Shown piece by piece: positions 1 through 7,799 of a stretch of DNA of 64,000 nt. How positions within the stretch are numbered: the first letter of the stretch is position 1; each line of letters opens with the position of its first letter. A program made the translations under genes and the position numbers. This DNA comes from Alphaproteobacteria bacterium (GTDB taxonomy: Bacteria > Pseudomonadota > Alphaproteobacteria > Caedimonadales > UBA9215), in assembly GCA_009993885.1 (NCBI GenBank), contig JAACSN010000001.1:1-64000 (forward strand), written 5' to 3'. The notes under the pieces were generated by a model. It was not told where the DNA came from. It saw only the letters and a list, made by a program, of their open reading frames with translations, and searched no databases.

Positions 1-530
1 AAAGTCCCGTTAGATGCGGAAATTAATAAATATGAAGATCATTTTAGATATAATGCCACTACACAAGAATACTCTATAATCGGGCACGGCTATCCACCAA
101 ATGGAACGACTGTACCAAAGGAGCGTATTAAAGGTTTAGAGTGCCAAGCCGTTTGGCAAGCTGTTAACGTTGAGCAGCGTTTGCGTGATCTACACGCAGG
201 GCGTTTGAATTATATTGTTGAGATGTTTAGATTGCGCCCAAAGAAGGAGCCGTTTATAAAAGATTTTTATGCAGATCAGGGATATGATTTTCATTGGATC
301 GACCACCTTTTAAATAAACGGGATTGCTCAGACAAATCCTAGGGCGCAAACTTATTTGGAAGTCGCCCAAAAAACCGCAAAGGAATCATCACGAGCAAAG
401 AACCAAATTAACATGGGAGCATAATCCGCGCGCCGGTAGAATGCAGTTGGTGATAGAAGAAACTCATGCAAAAACCCAGCATGTCGGCAGCATTGGTTTG
501 GGTAAAAATAAAAAGAGTCAGAAATTATGA
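1..530 (+). pseudogene. 3' part of a frameshifted HNH/WHH-type nuclease toxin
   Basis: The window opens inside an open frame (1-342, no start) that ends at TAG. One frame over, 323-424 gives protein-like sequence (AQTYLEVAQKTAKESS...), and in the third frame 414-530 encodes WEHNPRAGRMQLV followed by ETHAKTQHVG. Removing one A near 311-318 and one base near 405-413 joins all three into one C-terminus. The last segment follows the pattern W-x-H-[HN]-x3-GRMQLV-x4-H-x4-H-x-G of the HNH/EndoVII superfamily nuclease toxins of the WHH kind; the second position is Glu where the family I know has His. Its stop TGA overlaps the ATG of the next gene (ATGA), as is usual for toxin-immunity pairs. The two frameshifts suggest the toxin is dead or that the assembly has indel errors. 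The family call rests on the short C-terminal motif only. Confidence 0.55.
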
Positions 531-907
531 TCAAAGGGATTTCAGGACGGGAAGATTCTTTTTTAATTGGGTTTGTTAGTAAATCCCATGCCCTTGGGGC
601 AATAACCATAGAAGAAGCCCACCAATGGATTTATAGCCTTATAAAAGATCACGATGACCTACCCCCCTATATGTATTGCTTATTGGATGCAAAAGATAGT
701 AAAGAATTTAGAGAAACCATAGGTTTTCCTACGCCAGCAAAGGTCACAGAAAAAGAATTTAAAGCCCTATTAGGTATTTCATATTTGAGAGGATTTACAA
801 AAGATGATGATTTGGAAATTTCTAAAAAATCGGCATTAAAAGCACTTGCGGAAAGCCCCCAACTGGAAAAGCGCTTTCGAGAAACTTTCCCGTTCATCGA
901 GTGGTAA
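527..907 (+). CDS. probable immunity protein of the upstream nuclease toxin
   Basis: This 126-residue soluble protein has no signal peptide or membrane segment. The start ATG at 527 overlaps the toxin stop by four bases (ATGA), with AGAG upstream, so translation is probably coupled. It reads GISGREDSFLIGF at the N-terminus, then EEAHQWIYSLIKDHDDLPPY (residues about 30-49), and ends in RFRETFPFIEW. A compact, mixed alpha/beta protein of 100-150 residues directly behind a WHH-type nuclease end is the expected place and size of a cognate immunity protein that binds and blocks the toxin. I do not recognise a named immunity family with certainty. The frame is intact while the toxin frame is broken, as would be expected if protection were kept after toxin loss. 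It could also be an unrelated small protein. Confidence 0.6.
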   Translation: MIKGISGREDSFLIGFVSKSHALGAITIEEAHQWIYSLIKDHDDLPPYMYCLLDAKDSKEFRETIGFPTPAKVTEKEFKALLGISYLRGFTKDDDLEISKKSALKALAESPQLEKRFRETFPFIEW

Positions 908-916
908 GCTTATTTA

Positions 917-1453
917 AAGGTATGTCGCCAGAGGAGCTTGGAAAGACTCCTTTGAGAAATTCATTTGGCGTTTGTATTACGAAAGCCCCCTTTACTATAT
1001 GAAAGACCGGGGCAAAGAGGCGGCAGATTAAGACGCTTCCACAGCAACCGACTCATAATCGTGTTACGGGGAAAGTAAAAGAACTGCCCGCACGGGTTTT
1101 GAAAGCCTTGTTAGAGGAACGGATTTTAAGGACGGCTTTGTTGACGGTCTAAAGCATATCGGCGCCGAAGTTGCGTTGGACGCCTTAATAGAAGGCGCTT
1201 CTTCTTTAGCCTCCAATGATAATGTGCCGTCTTCAAGCACACCGACTGTGTCCAAAAAACCCGAAGTTAAAGGCACCCTCGAGAGCTTTGGGAACCCCAT
1301 TCAACAAAGCGGCGCCGGTATGGAAACTGCTTTTACCTTAGCACCGGAGGGTCGCAGATATCCGCACCATTATAACACTTTTTAGGCGTTATTCGGTACA
1401 GCCCCGAAAACTTTTAGCCCATTCGGCCGGCCGAGAATTCTCCAAGATACGGC
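917..1453 (+). pseudogene. degenerate coding fragments, possible toxin-gene remnants
   Basis: No intact gene is present, but several frames look like real protein. Positions 917-1031 read YVARGAWKDSFEKF and then IWRLYYESPLYYMKDRGKEA with a stop, but have no start. Positions about 1057-1385 read GFESLVRGTDFKDGFVDGLK and HIGAEVALDALIEGASSLAS, with a low-complexity Ser/Pro/Thr stretch after it and no plausible start; the same frame stays open after the stop up to about 1454. Amphipathic text lacking start codons and RBS, directly after a broken toxin gene, is typical of displaced C-terminal modules of polymorphic toxins or decayed phage-type genes. I cannot name the original genes. Confidence 0.4.
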
Positions 1454-1639
1454 TTAGTCTTTGGAATCGGCAGGGTGTTGCTGACACAAGAAAGATTCTG
1501 CGGCCGGTTTTTTCTTGAGACGTCTTTGTGTCCATTTTTTCCAAAAACTCAACCGCGGTTTTAGAATTGTGTTTTGATTGACTTCTTTTAAAGGCGGCGG
1601 GGCAAGTTTTGGAAAAAGGAGTATTTTTTTATCGGTCAT
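1454..1639 (-). CDS. small basic proline-containing hypothetical protein
   Basis: A 61-residue frame starting with ATG at 1639 and reading MTDKKILLFPKLAPPPLKEV, followed by a basic stretch with KKWTQRRLKKK near residue 40. Only a weak AGAG stands in front of the start. There is no signal peptide, membrane segment or motif I recognise. It lies on the opposite strand to the decayed toxin region and has no partner gene. It may be a genuine small protein or chance coding; the ATG and the non-random basic composition are the only support. Confidence 0.3.
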   Translation of the reverse strand: MTDKKILLFPKLAPPPLKEVNQNTILKPRLSFWKKWTQRRLKKKPAAESFLCQQHPADSKD

Positions 1640-1667
1640 GGAAAATCTCTTGTGTTGTTTTCCCTAA

Positions 1668-1766
1668 GAGGCGTCAGTGTGTGAGACTGCCGTCCTCGGG
1701 ACTTTTGCCTATAGGGCTCGCGGGGTTGTCGCGATCCAATATCGAGCATGCACCGTGGCCTTTAAA
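1668..1766 (+). other. possible structured RNA in the gap before the FAD hydroxylase
   Basis: This stretch between 1640 and 1855 has no gene and is noticeably richer in G+C than the surrounding spacer. It contains nested complementary segments: 1677-1683 (GTGTGTG) with 1747-1753 (CATGCAC), 1695-1698 (CTCG) with 1743-1746 (CGAG), and 1715-1722 with 1730-1737 (seven pairs and one mismatch around a 7-nt loop). Such nesting would fold into a rod of about 80-100 nt. It is not a tRNA, tmRNA or SRP RNA by inspection. Either strand could be transcribed. A short inverted repeat (1813-1820 and 1822-1829) follows. Confidence 0.2.
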
Positions 1767-1855
1767 ATATCGTTAAAATCTACTTTCACATTTATTAATT
1801 TTAGCCTTAATAATTTTTCTAAGAAAAATCTTGATGAAAGTTTAAGCCTTTTATT

Positions 1856-3070
1856 TTACAAGCCCATGGCGTGACGGGTTAAGGTTTTCTTTAACATCGG
1901 CAGTTTGTCGGTGAGATCCAAGCCCATGCGCCTTAGGTGTCCGAGTGACTTGTTATCGTTTGAAAAAAGTCGAACTAATCCGTCACACATAGCCGTCATG
2001 CTTAAAATATCTTTGCGACGTTTTTTTTCATAATCCTTTAAAAGTGTAAGAGAGCCAAGGTCAAGACCAAGATCTTTTGCTTTGTTTAAATGTGTTGCTA
2101 ATGTCGATACATCTCTTAACCCTAAATTGAAGCCTTGTCCCGCTACGGGATGAATGGCGTGAGCCGAATCGCCGATCAAAACAAGACGAGGCGCCACATA
2201 GTTCTTAACGACGGTTACGTCCAGGGGAAAGAGCCAACGCCGGCCGTTGACGGAAAGCGGGCCTAAAATTTCTGAAAAATGGCGAGAAAGTTCTGTTTCA
2301 AGGTCACTATTACTGAGGGCGTAATAATCATCGGCTCGATCGCTATGAAGGCTCCAAATTACACCGCATCGAGTTCGTCGGCAAAATTCATCTTTCATGG
2401 GTAAAAGAGCAACGGGACCGGTTTTTAAAAAATGTTCATAGGCGCAATTGTTGTGAGATTTTTCATGGTCAATCACGAAGACCAAGGCCTTTTGATTATA
2501 GGGAATAGTTTTGCTTTTTAAGCCGACCTGTTCACGGATGAAGGAATTTTTTCCATCGGCAGCAAGGGCAAGAGGCGCCGTGAAAGGAGAGTCTTTTCCT
2601 GAAATTTGAACCTTAACATGACTTTGGTGAAAGGTTATCTCATCAATATCACAGGGAGCAAACAGATGAAAATTTTCTTGTTTTTGGAGAGCCTCATAAA
2701 CGGTGGCGCGAAAATGTCGCGTTTCAATGTTAAACCCCATAGGATGATCGGCTATTTCTGCCGCAGCATAATGTAACCCTTCTCCCGGGCCTTCCGAGGT
2801 TACAAAGATATCTTGAATCTCTTGAGCATGACTTTCAAGATCTTTCCAAATACCCGCTTTTTCCAAAACCAATTTAGATCCGTAGGCATAGGCAAAGGTA
2901 CGTCCGTCATAATTGGCGCTAAGCACATCTTTATAATCAAGACGATCAAAAAGAGCTGCTTTAAATCCCTGTTGACACATTAAAAGAGCAGCCGTCATCC
3001 CGACAGGACCGCCGCCAATGATTAAAATATCAAAGTGATTTTGAGATTCTGTTTTATTTTGCTCTGACAT
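1856..3070 (-). CDS. UbiH/COQ6-family FAD-dependent monooxygenase
   Basis: A 404-residue flavoprotein hydroxylase of the UbiH/UbiI/COQ6 family, which adds ring hydroxyls during ubiquinone synthesis using O2 and NAD(P)H at the inner membrane face. The N-terminal Rossmann fold shows DILIIGGGPVGMTAALL (about residues 13-30) and the second FAD motif is GDSAHAIHPVAGQGFNLGLRD (about residue 310), both typical of the family; length is normal. I chose the ATG at 3070 (MSEQNK); the frame extends to a TTG at 3100, but no ribosome site supports it. It is divergent from the peptide-binding gene at 3123 and alone on its strand. Which ring position it hydroxylates cannot be told. Ubiquinone synthesis agrees with the oxidase genes nearby. 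Confidence 0.88.
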   Translation of the reverse strand: MSEQNKTESQNHFDILIIGGGPVGMTAALLMCQQGFKAALFDRLDYKDVLSANYDGRTFAYAYGSKLVLEKAGIWKDLESHAQEIQDIFVTSEGPGEGLHYAAAEIADHPMGFNIETRHFRATVYEALQKQENFHLFAPCDIDEITFHQSHVKVQISGKDSPFTAPLALAADGKNSFIREQVGLKSKTIPYNQKALVFVIDHEKSHNNCAYEHFLKTGPVALLPMKDEFCRRTRCGVIWSLHSDRADDYYALSNSDLETELSRHFSEILGPLSVNGRRWLFPLDVTVVKNYVAPRLVLIGDSAHAIHPVAGQGFNLGLRDVSTLATHLNKAKDLGLDLGSLTLLKDYEKKRRKDILSMTAMCDGLVRLFSNDNKSLGHLRRMGLDLTDKLPMLKKTLTRHAMGL

Positions 3071-3122
3071 TTTAGGCACCGTGTGATAGGTTTGTTTCAA
3101 TTATTTATAACGTAAAATTACC

Positions 3123-4967
3123 ATGGGAATCTTTTTTATGCGAGTCTTGCTTTGTTCTTTTGTCGCCTTTATAACAGCTTTGTTGCCGCTTCAAGCAACC
3201 GATCAAACGAAAAAAGTACAAAAAACTCACGCTATTTCTATGCATCAAGATGTGAAGTATCCAAAGGATTTCAAGCACTTTGAAGGGGTCAATCCTAACG
3301 CGCCTAAGGGAGGGACTCTTAAATTGGGGGTTGTGGGAACGTTTGATTCAACCAACCCTTTTATCACAAAAGGAACCCCTCCTGTCGGTTTGTCTCTGTA
3401 CTCCGAGCGTATGGTTTTTGAAGGTTTGTTAATGCGTTCTCCCGATGAGCCGTTTACTCTTTACGGGTGGCTTGCGGAATCCCTCGAGATTGCGCCCGAT
3501 CGATCTTGGATTATTTTTTACGTAAATCCTAAGGCGCGCTGGGCTGACGGCAAGCCCGTTACGCCCCAAGATGTTGTGTTTAGCTATGAGACCTTGCGTG
3601 ACAAGGGAGCGCCTAACATGCGTATGATGTATTCTAAAGTGAAATCCGTAGAGTTAACGGGCGAACAAGGTATAAAATTTATCTTTAAAACCCAAGAGGA
3701 CGGCACTTACAACCCTGAAATGCCCTTGTTGATAGGGCTAATGTCGGTCATTCCCAAGCACTTTTTTGAAGGGAAAGATTTTGAAAAAACATCCCTTGAA
3801 TTTGTCATAGGGAGCGGCCCTTATAAGATTGTTGAGCTCAAACCCGGACGGCGCATTGTTTATGAACGACGTGATGATTATTGGGGAGCCGATCTTCCTA
3901 TTATGGTGGGGAAGAACAATTTTAATCGGGTTACCGTTGAGTATTATAGAGAAGTGAACGTTGCTCGCCTTGCTTTTAATAGCGGTGAATACGATTACAG
4001 AGCCGAGTTAGATATTAGCAAACAACAGGATATTCGAAAGTATTCACCGTCGTCTAAGTACTCTGTTATCGAATACGAGCATAAGAACCCTGTGCCTCTT
4101 TCAACCTATTGTATGAATAGTCGTCGCGAAATTTTTAAAGATCGACGTGTTCGTCTTGCCCTGTCCTATGCTTTTGACTTTCATTGGCTTAATAAAAATT
4201 TATTTTACGGAGCTTTTAAACGCAATCGAAGTTTCTTTGAAAATACGGAACTTTCCCATCAGGGGCTTCCGACACAAGCAGAGTTAAAGTTACTTGAGCC
4301 CTTTAGAAATCAAATTCCGCAAGAGGTTTTGGAAAAACCTTATTATCCGGCAAATTACCTTGAAAGTTCAAATTATAGGGAGGGGCTTAAAACGGCACAG
4401 GCCCTTTTAAAAGAAGCGGGATGGGAAATTCAAGACGGTATCTTACGGCAGTCTGAAACGGGACGACCCTTTGCCTTTGAACTTATGCTATATAACCAAG
4501 CTGACGAAAAAGTTGCTCTTGCTTTTGCAAGGTCTTTAAAGCGTCTTGGTATTATAATGAACGTTAGAACCTTGGACGCCGCCCAATATGAAATGCGACG
4601 TTTGAAATTTGATTATGATATGATTTTAAATGCATGGTTTGCCGGTCGTTCTCCGGGGGCGGAGCTGTCTTTTTACTGGGGGTCAAAGATGGCCGACCAA
4701 GAAGGGAGTCGTAATTATCCGGGCATTAAAAGTGAGGCCGTTGATTTTTTGTGTGACTACATAGCCGCTGCAAAAACAAGAGAAGAGCTTGTGACCGGAT
4801 CTCACGCATTAGATAGGCTTCTCATGTGGGGGCATTATGTGATACCCTTGTCTTATAATAATAGAGTTTTTGTTGCTTATGCCAACAAGTTAGCGCATCC
4901 GGAGGTTGATCCGAACCGATCCCTTTCCCTTGCGACGTGGTGGATGAAAGCGCCGGAAACCAACTAA
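3123..4967 (+). CDS. family 5 extracellular solute-binding protein (YejA-like peptide binder)
   Basis: A 614-residue periplasmic binding protein of ABC peptide transporters. An N-terminal signal peptide (MRVLLCSFVAFITALLPLQA) is followed by KYPKDFKHFEGVNPNAPKGG, which matches the start of the mature YejA-type microcin/peptide binders, and then by the usual SBP_bac_5 elements (ARWADGKPVTPQDVVFSYE, about residues 137-155). Two ATGs are possible: 3123 and 3138; the second has GGAA at a better distance and gives the cleaner signal peptide. The permease and ATPase genes that should work with it are not in the window, so it must use distant partners. Role, by family: capture of oligopeptides, useful for an intracellular bacterium feeding on host peptides. 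Confidence 0.88.
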   Translation: MGIFFMRVLLCSFVAFITALLPLQATDQTKKVQKTHAISMHQDVKYPKDFKHFEGVNPNAPKGGTLKLGVVGTFDSTNPFITKGTPPVGLSLYSERMVFEGLLMRSPDEPFTLYGWLAESLEIAPDRSWIIFYVNPKARWADGKPVTPQDVVFSYETLRDKGAPNMRMMYSKVKSVELTGEQGIKFIFKTQEDGTYNPEMPLLIGLMSVIPKHFFEGKDFEKTSLEFVIGSGPYKIVELKPGRRIVYERRDDYWGADLPIMVGKNNFNRVTVEYYREVNVARLAFNSGEYDYRAELDISKQQDIRKYSPSSKYSVIEYEHKNPVPLSTYCMNSRREIFKDRRVRLALSYAFDFHWLNKNLFYGAFKRNRSFFENTELSHQGLPTQAELKLLEPFRNQIPQEVLEKPYYPANYLESSNYREGLKTAQALLKEAGWEIQDGILRQSETGRPFAFELMLYNQADEKVALAFARSLKRLGIIMNVRTLDAAQYEMRRLKFDYDMILNAWFAGRSPGAELSFYWGSKMADQEGSRNYPGIKSEAVDFLCDYIAAAKTREELVTGSHALDRLLMWGHYVIPLSYNNRVFVAYANKLAHPEVDPNRSLSLATWWMKAPETN

Positions 4968-4997
4968 AAACAAGATCAAAATGAGGTATACGGTAAG

Positions 4998-5783
4998 ATG
5001 TCATCCACAAAAAAACACCCTTTTCATATTGTTGACCCCAGCCCGTGGCCCTTTGTGGGATCCCTTGGTATTTTTATGATGCTTTCCGGTGTGATTTTGT
5101 ATGCTCGCGAGATTACCCCTTTATTATTTTGGGCAGGACTTGCTTTGGTACTTTTTACCCTTTTAGGATGGTGGCGAGATGTTGCAAAAGAAGCTAAAAC
5201 TGCCGAACATACAGGAGCCGTTCGGGTTGGTTTTCGCTATGGTATGGCCTTGTTCATCGCCTCGGAAGTTATGTTCTTTGTCGCGTTCTTTTGGGCTTAT
5301 TTTAACGCAGCCCTTGATCCCAACGAAGCGATGGGAAATGTGTGGCCCCCAAAGAGTATCCAAACCCTAAATGCATGGGACTTACCTTATTTTAACACCC
5401 TGCTTTTGTTGCTTTCGGGAACAACGGTTACGTGGGCTCATGACGCGATTTCCAAGGGTAATATTAAAGAAATGATGCGCATGACCGCCCTTACAGTTTT
5501 GTTGGGGGTTATCTTTTTAGCGGTTCAAGCTTACGAATATTCCCATGCAACCTTTGCCTTTAGCGGGGGTATTTATCCTTCTACATTCTATATGGCAACA
5601 GGGTTTCACGGATTCCATGTTTTTGTCGGCGTCTGCTTTTTAGCTGTGGCTTGGTTTAGGGCAAAGGCAGGGCATTTTTCAAAAGGGGATCATTTTGGTT
5701 TTGATGCTGCTGCTTGGTATTGGCACTTCGTGGACGTTGTATGGCTTTTCCTTTTTATGGCAATATATTGGTGGGGATCTTAA
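4998..5783 (+). CDS. ctaE: cytochrome c oxidase subunit III
   Basis: A 261-residue membrane protein with seven predicted helices. It starts KKHPFHIVDPSPWPFVGSLG, as mitochondrial and alphaproteobacterial COX3 do, contains FRYGMALFIASEVMFFVAFF with the conserved Glu, and ends AAWYWHFVDVVWLFLF, the signature C-terminal helix. It stabilises the haem-copper core and the proton uptake path of aa3-type oxidase in the inner membrane. Subunits I, II and the haem O/CtaG genes are not next to it, which is unusual for the order ctaD-B-G-E. SURF1, the oxidase assembly factor, follows after a possible terminator. Confidence 0.96.
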   Translation: MSSTKKHPFHIVDPSPWPFVGSLGIFMMLSGVILYAREITPLLFWAGLALVLFTLLGWWRDVAKEAKTAEHTGAVRVGFRYGMALFIASEVMFFVAFFWAYFNAALDPNEAMGNVWPPKSIQTLNAWDLPYFNTLLLLLSGTTVTWAHDAISKGNIKEMMRMTALTVLLGVIFLAVQAYEYSHATFAFSGGIYPSTFYMATGFHGFHVFVGVCFLAVAWFRAKAGHFSKGDHFGFDAAAWYWHFVDVVWLFLFMAIYWWGS

Positions 5784-5873
5784 AGAAGCTTAAAGTCCTT
5801 CCCAAAAAAGTCTCGGATGTTGTTCCTGCTCTGCTCACCTATGAAAAATAACTTTCGTTGCAGGCACTCAAGC

Positions 5874-5910
5874 GGGATAGTTGCGAATTAACTATAACCC
5901 CTATTTTTTT
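5874..5910 (+). terminator. possible Rho-independent terminator after ctaE
   Basis: A hairpin with GGG (5874-5876) and ATAGTT (5877-5882) pairing to AACTAT (5890-5895) and CCC (5898-5900), two unpaired A's on one side, is followed by seven T's (5904-5910). It lies 90 nt after the ctaE stop and just before the SURF1 start at 5933, so it may separate the two genes or attenuate read-through. Confidence 0.4.
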
Positions 5911-5932
5911 GGCTCTAAAATAGAAAGATACT

Positions 5933-6700
5933 ATGCGTACTCACTCGTCTAAAGACATTTTTTCCTACCTTGGCTATTTGGTTAAACCGGGGCTTCGGGG
6001 GTTTTTTACTTTTTTCTTGACGACCTTTATTTTATTAATTGTTTTGGGAACATGGCAGCTAAGACGGTTAGAGTGGAAAAACAACCTCATCCAAACTATC
6101 AATCAAAATCTCGCAAAGCCTTCTGTCGAGCTTGACGACCTTGTAACCGATACCCTCTCTAAAGGGCAAACGCCTGACTACAGGCGTGTTAAAATCACCG
6201 GAACCCTTGAAAACGAAAAGCCGTTTAGGGTTTTATCAAAGACCCATAAAGGTCAACTCGGCTATCACCTTATTGTTCCTTTGTCTCTTTCTAACGGTGC
6301 GCGTCTGTTGGTGAATTTGGGGTGGATGCCCTTGGATAAGGGTATAAAAGATATTAATTTTCCACAATCTCCTATAACGGTCAGCGGTATTGTTAAATCA
6401 GCCGCAGAACGCACAGCTTATACCCCTGAGAATAACTATCAAACACATGATTTATTCAGTCTCGATCCCCTTGAAGTCGCTCAGGAAAAAACATGGCCTG
6501 CCCTTTTGCCTTTTTATATTGTGAGGCTTTCTAAAGGTGTTTTTACCCAAGAGTATCCCGTGCCCCTTGAAGGAAAAATTGCTATCACAAACTCGCACTT
6601 AGGGTATGCCGTCACGTGGTATTTATTGGCTCTTTTCTGGGGGTTAATTTTTACATTTTATGCACGGCGTCACATTCATAATGAATTTATGAAGACGTGA
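5933..6700 (+). CDS. SURF1 family cytochrome oxidase assembly protein
   Basis: A 255-residue protein with one transmembrane helix at each end, as in all SURF1 proteins. The first helix is followed by GTWQLRRLEWKNNLI (the conserved GxWQxxRxxWK motif); the middle has VNLGWMPLDKG, and the second helix begins NSHLGYAVTWYLLALFWGL. SURF1 helps insert haem a into subunit I of cytochrome c oxidase; its place right after ctaE fits. The length is usual. A 149-bp gap separates it from ctaE, where many relatives carry a small DUF983 gene; none is seen here. Confidence 0.93.
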   Translation: MRTHSSKDIFSYLGYLVKPGLRGFFTFFLTTFILLIVLGTWQLRRLEWKNNLIQTINQNLAKPSVELDDLVTDTLSKGQTPDYRRVKITGTLENEKPFRVLSKTHKGQLGYHLIVPLSLSNGARLLVNLGWMPLDKGIKDINFPQSPITVSGIVKSAAERTAYTPENNYQTHDLFSLDPLEVAQEKTWPALLPFYIVRLSKGVFTQEYPVPLEGKIAITNSHLGYAVTWYLLALFWGLIFTFYARRHIHNEFMKT

Positions 6701-6762
6701 CATTAAGCATCATCCGTATAAAAATTTCAAATTTAACCTCTAAAAAATAAAATATCTTTTTT

Positions 6763-6791
6763 TTGACAAATTTTGGTTTTTGTTGTATTTA
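6763..6791 (+). promoter_or_regulatory. sigma70-type promoter of the UIM-like secreted protein gene
   Basis: A perfect -35 box TTGACA (6763-6768) is followed 17 nt later by TATTTA (6786-6791), a weak -10. It lies 33 nt before the ATG at 6824, in a very AT-rich spacer. The -35 is convincing; the -10 is only fair. Confidence 0.4.
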
Positions 6792-6823
6792 TTAAACTTA
6801 TATTACTATTTGAGGATTTTTTT

Positions 6824-7771
6824 ATGTCATATTTATCTTTGTTTGTTTTTGTTTTGTCATGCGGATCCCTTGTCCAAGCGAGCTCTTTTGATCCTAGGGA
6901 GTTCGGATATAATGAAAAGGCTTTACTCAACGTTATGATGGAACGAGGCGCAACAAGTTACGGACAAGCGGCCGAAATGTTGGATCATGATGCTGCAGAG
7001 ATGTATAGAACGTTTGGATTTGAGGCCTATGCAAGACCGACACTTGAAGAAAAGAGTAGTTTTGATGTCAATGAAGAGGCCTCTCTTGCCCTTATTCGTC
7101 GTTTGCAAGAGGAAGACAATCGCTCTTCTGTTCCTAAAATAGATGTAAATGAAGAGCTGTCGCTTGCCCTTATTCGCCAATTACAGGAAGAGGAGCAATC
7201 TTCTGTTTACTCTACAACAGTGCCGACGGTAAGTTATGTGGATCCTGAGACTGTCTTGTCCACGACCCATAAAGAAACGTTAAAAGCTCTGTTTCTTTCT
7301 GCGCAAAGCTACGATAACGGCGATGTCCATGCTTTTAATAAAGGGTGGTCTAAAACAAATATAGGGGCTGTTCAAGATATTTTTCAAGAGGCTTTTGGGG
7401 CGATTCCTTCTTTATCTTTCTCTGCTTTAAAAGCTGAAATTTTAAGCTATCAAGATTCTACCGCTATTCGCAACGCTTTGGCTCAATTAGAAGCTTATGG
7501 TCTTTCAGGGTTTGCGGATGCCGAATCAGGTGTGGGCAATACCCTTGCTGTTCTTTCTCAAAATTGGCATATTGCCTCAACGGATACAGGTCTTAATCGT
7601 CGATTTGTGTTTGATGAAAGCGGTGTTGCAAAAAATTCGAAAGATTTTGTGATTCATTCTCTTCTTGAAAATGCTGCAACAGGCGGAGGGTGTTCCCCCG
7701 GTTTTGCCGGTCGCTTTGTAAGAGATCAGTTAATTCTTTTGTGTGTTCAAGGCGGTGTGGACGGCAGTTAG
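6824..7771 (+). CDS. secreted protein with two UIM-like repeats, unknown function
   Basis: The chosen ATG at 6824 has GAGGA at nine bases; the frame extends upstream only through a TTG. The 315-residue product starts with a signal peptide (MSYLSLFVFVLSCGSLVQA). Residues 80-103 and 106-128 form a tandem repeat with period 26 (DVNEEASLALIRRLQEE and DVNEELSLALIRQLQEE). These repeats match the helix pattern acidic-acidic-x-x-L-A-L-x-x-x-L-x-E of eukaryotic ubiquitin-interacting motifs, with Arg/Gln in place of the usual Ser. The C-terminal 190 residues are mixed helical and end near ENAATGGGCSPGFAGRFV, unfamiliar to me. It stands alone between SURF1 and a convergent ABC exporter. A host-directed effector is a reasonable guess but unproven. 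Confidence 0.7.
   Translation: MSYLSLFVFVLSCGSLVQASSFDPREFGYNEKALLNVMMERGATSYGQAAEMLDHDAAEMYRTFGFEAYARPTLEEKSSFDVNEEASLALIRRLQEEDNRSSVPKIDVNEELSLALIRQLQEEEQSSVYSTTVPTVSYVDPETVLSTTHKETLKALFLSAQSYDNGDVHAFNKGWSKTNIGAVQDIFQEAFGAIPSLSFSALKAEILSYQDSTAIRNALAQLEAYGLSGFADAESGVGNTLAVLSQNWHIASTDTGLNRRFVFDESGVAKNSKDFVIHSLLENAATGGGCSPGFAGRFVRDQLILLCVQGGVDGS
7061..7207 (+). repeat. tandem coding repeat, two copies of a 26-codon unit
   Basis: Two successive 26-codon units inside the secreted protein gene encode nearly identical acidic helices. The DNA copies have diverged at silent sites (for example ctt/ctt versus ctg/ctt, cgtcgtttg versus cgccaatta) while the protein pattern is held, which points to selection on the protein rather than a fresh duplication. 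Confidence 0.7.
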
Positions 7772-7799
7772 GCCGTCCCCTCTTTCCATCTCAAGTTTA

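Noticed and set aside
324-530. Separate 68-residue gene starting at TTG 324
   Set aside because: No ribosome site; its end carries the conserved nuclease motif, so it is the 3' part of the broken toxin gene.
1064-1300. Minus-strand 78-residue frame
   Set aside because: It is the shadow of the plus-strand remnants; no start context or motif.
1677-1874. Plus-strand frame of 65 residues over the possible RNA
   Set aside because: No ribosome site, unnatural composition, and it overlaps the 3' end of the convergent hydroxylase gene.
3071-3100. TTG start at 3100 for the FAD hydroxylase
   Set aside because: No ribosome site; the ATG at 3070 gives the usual short N-terminus before the FAD loop.
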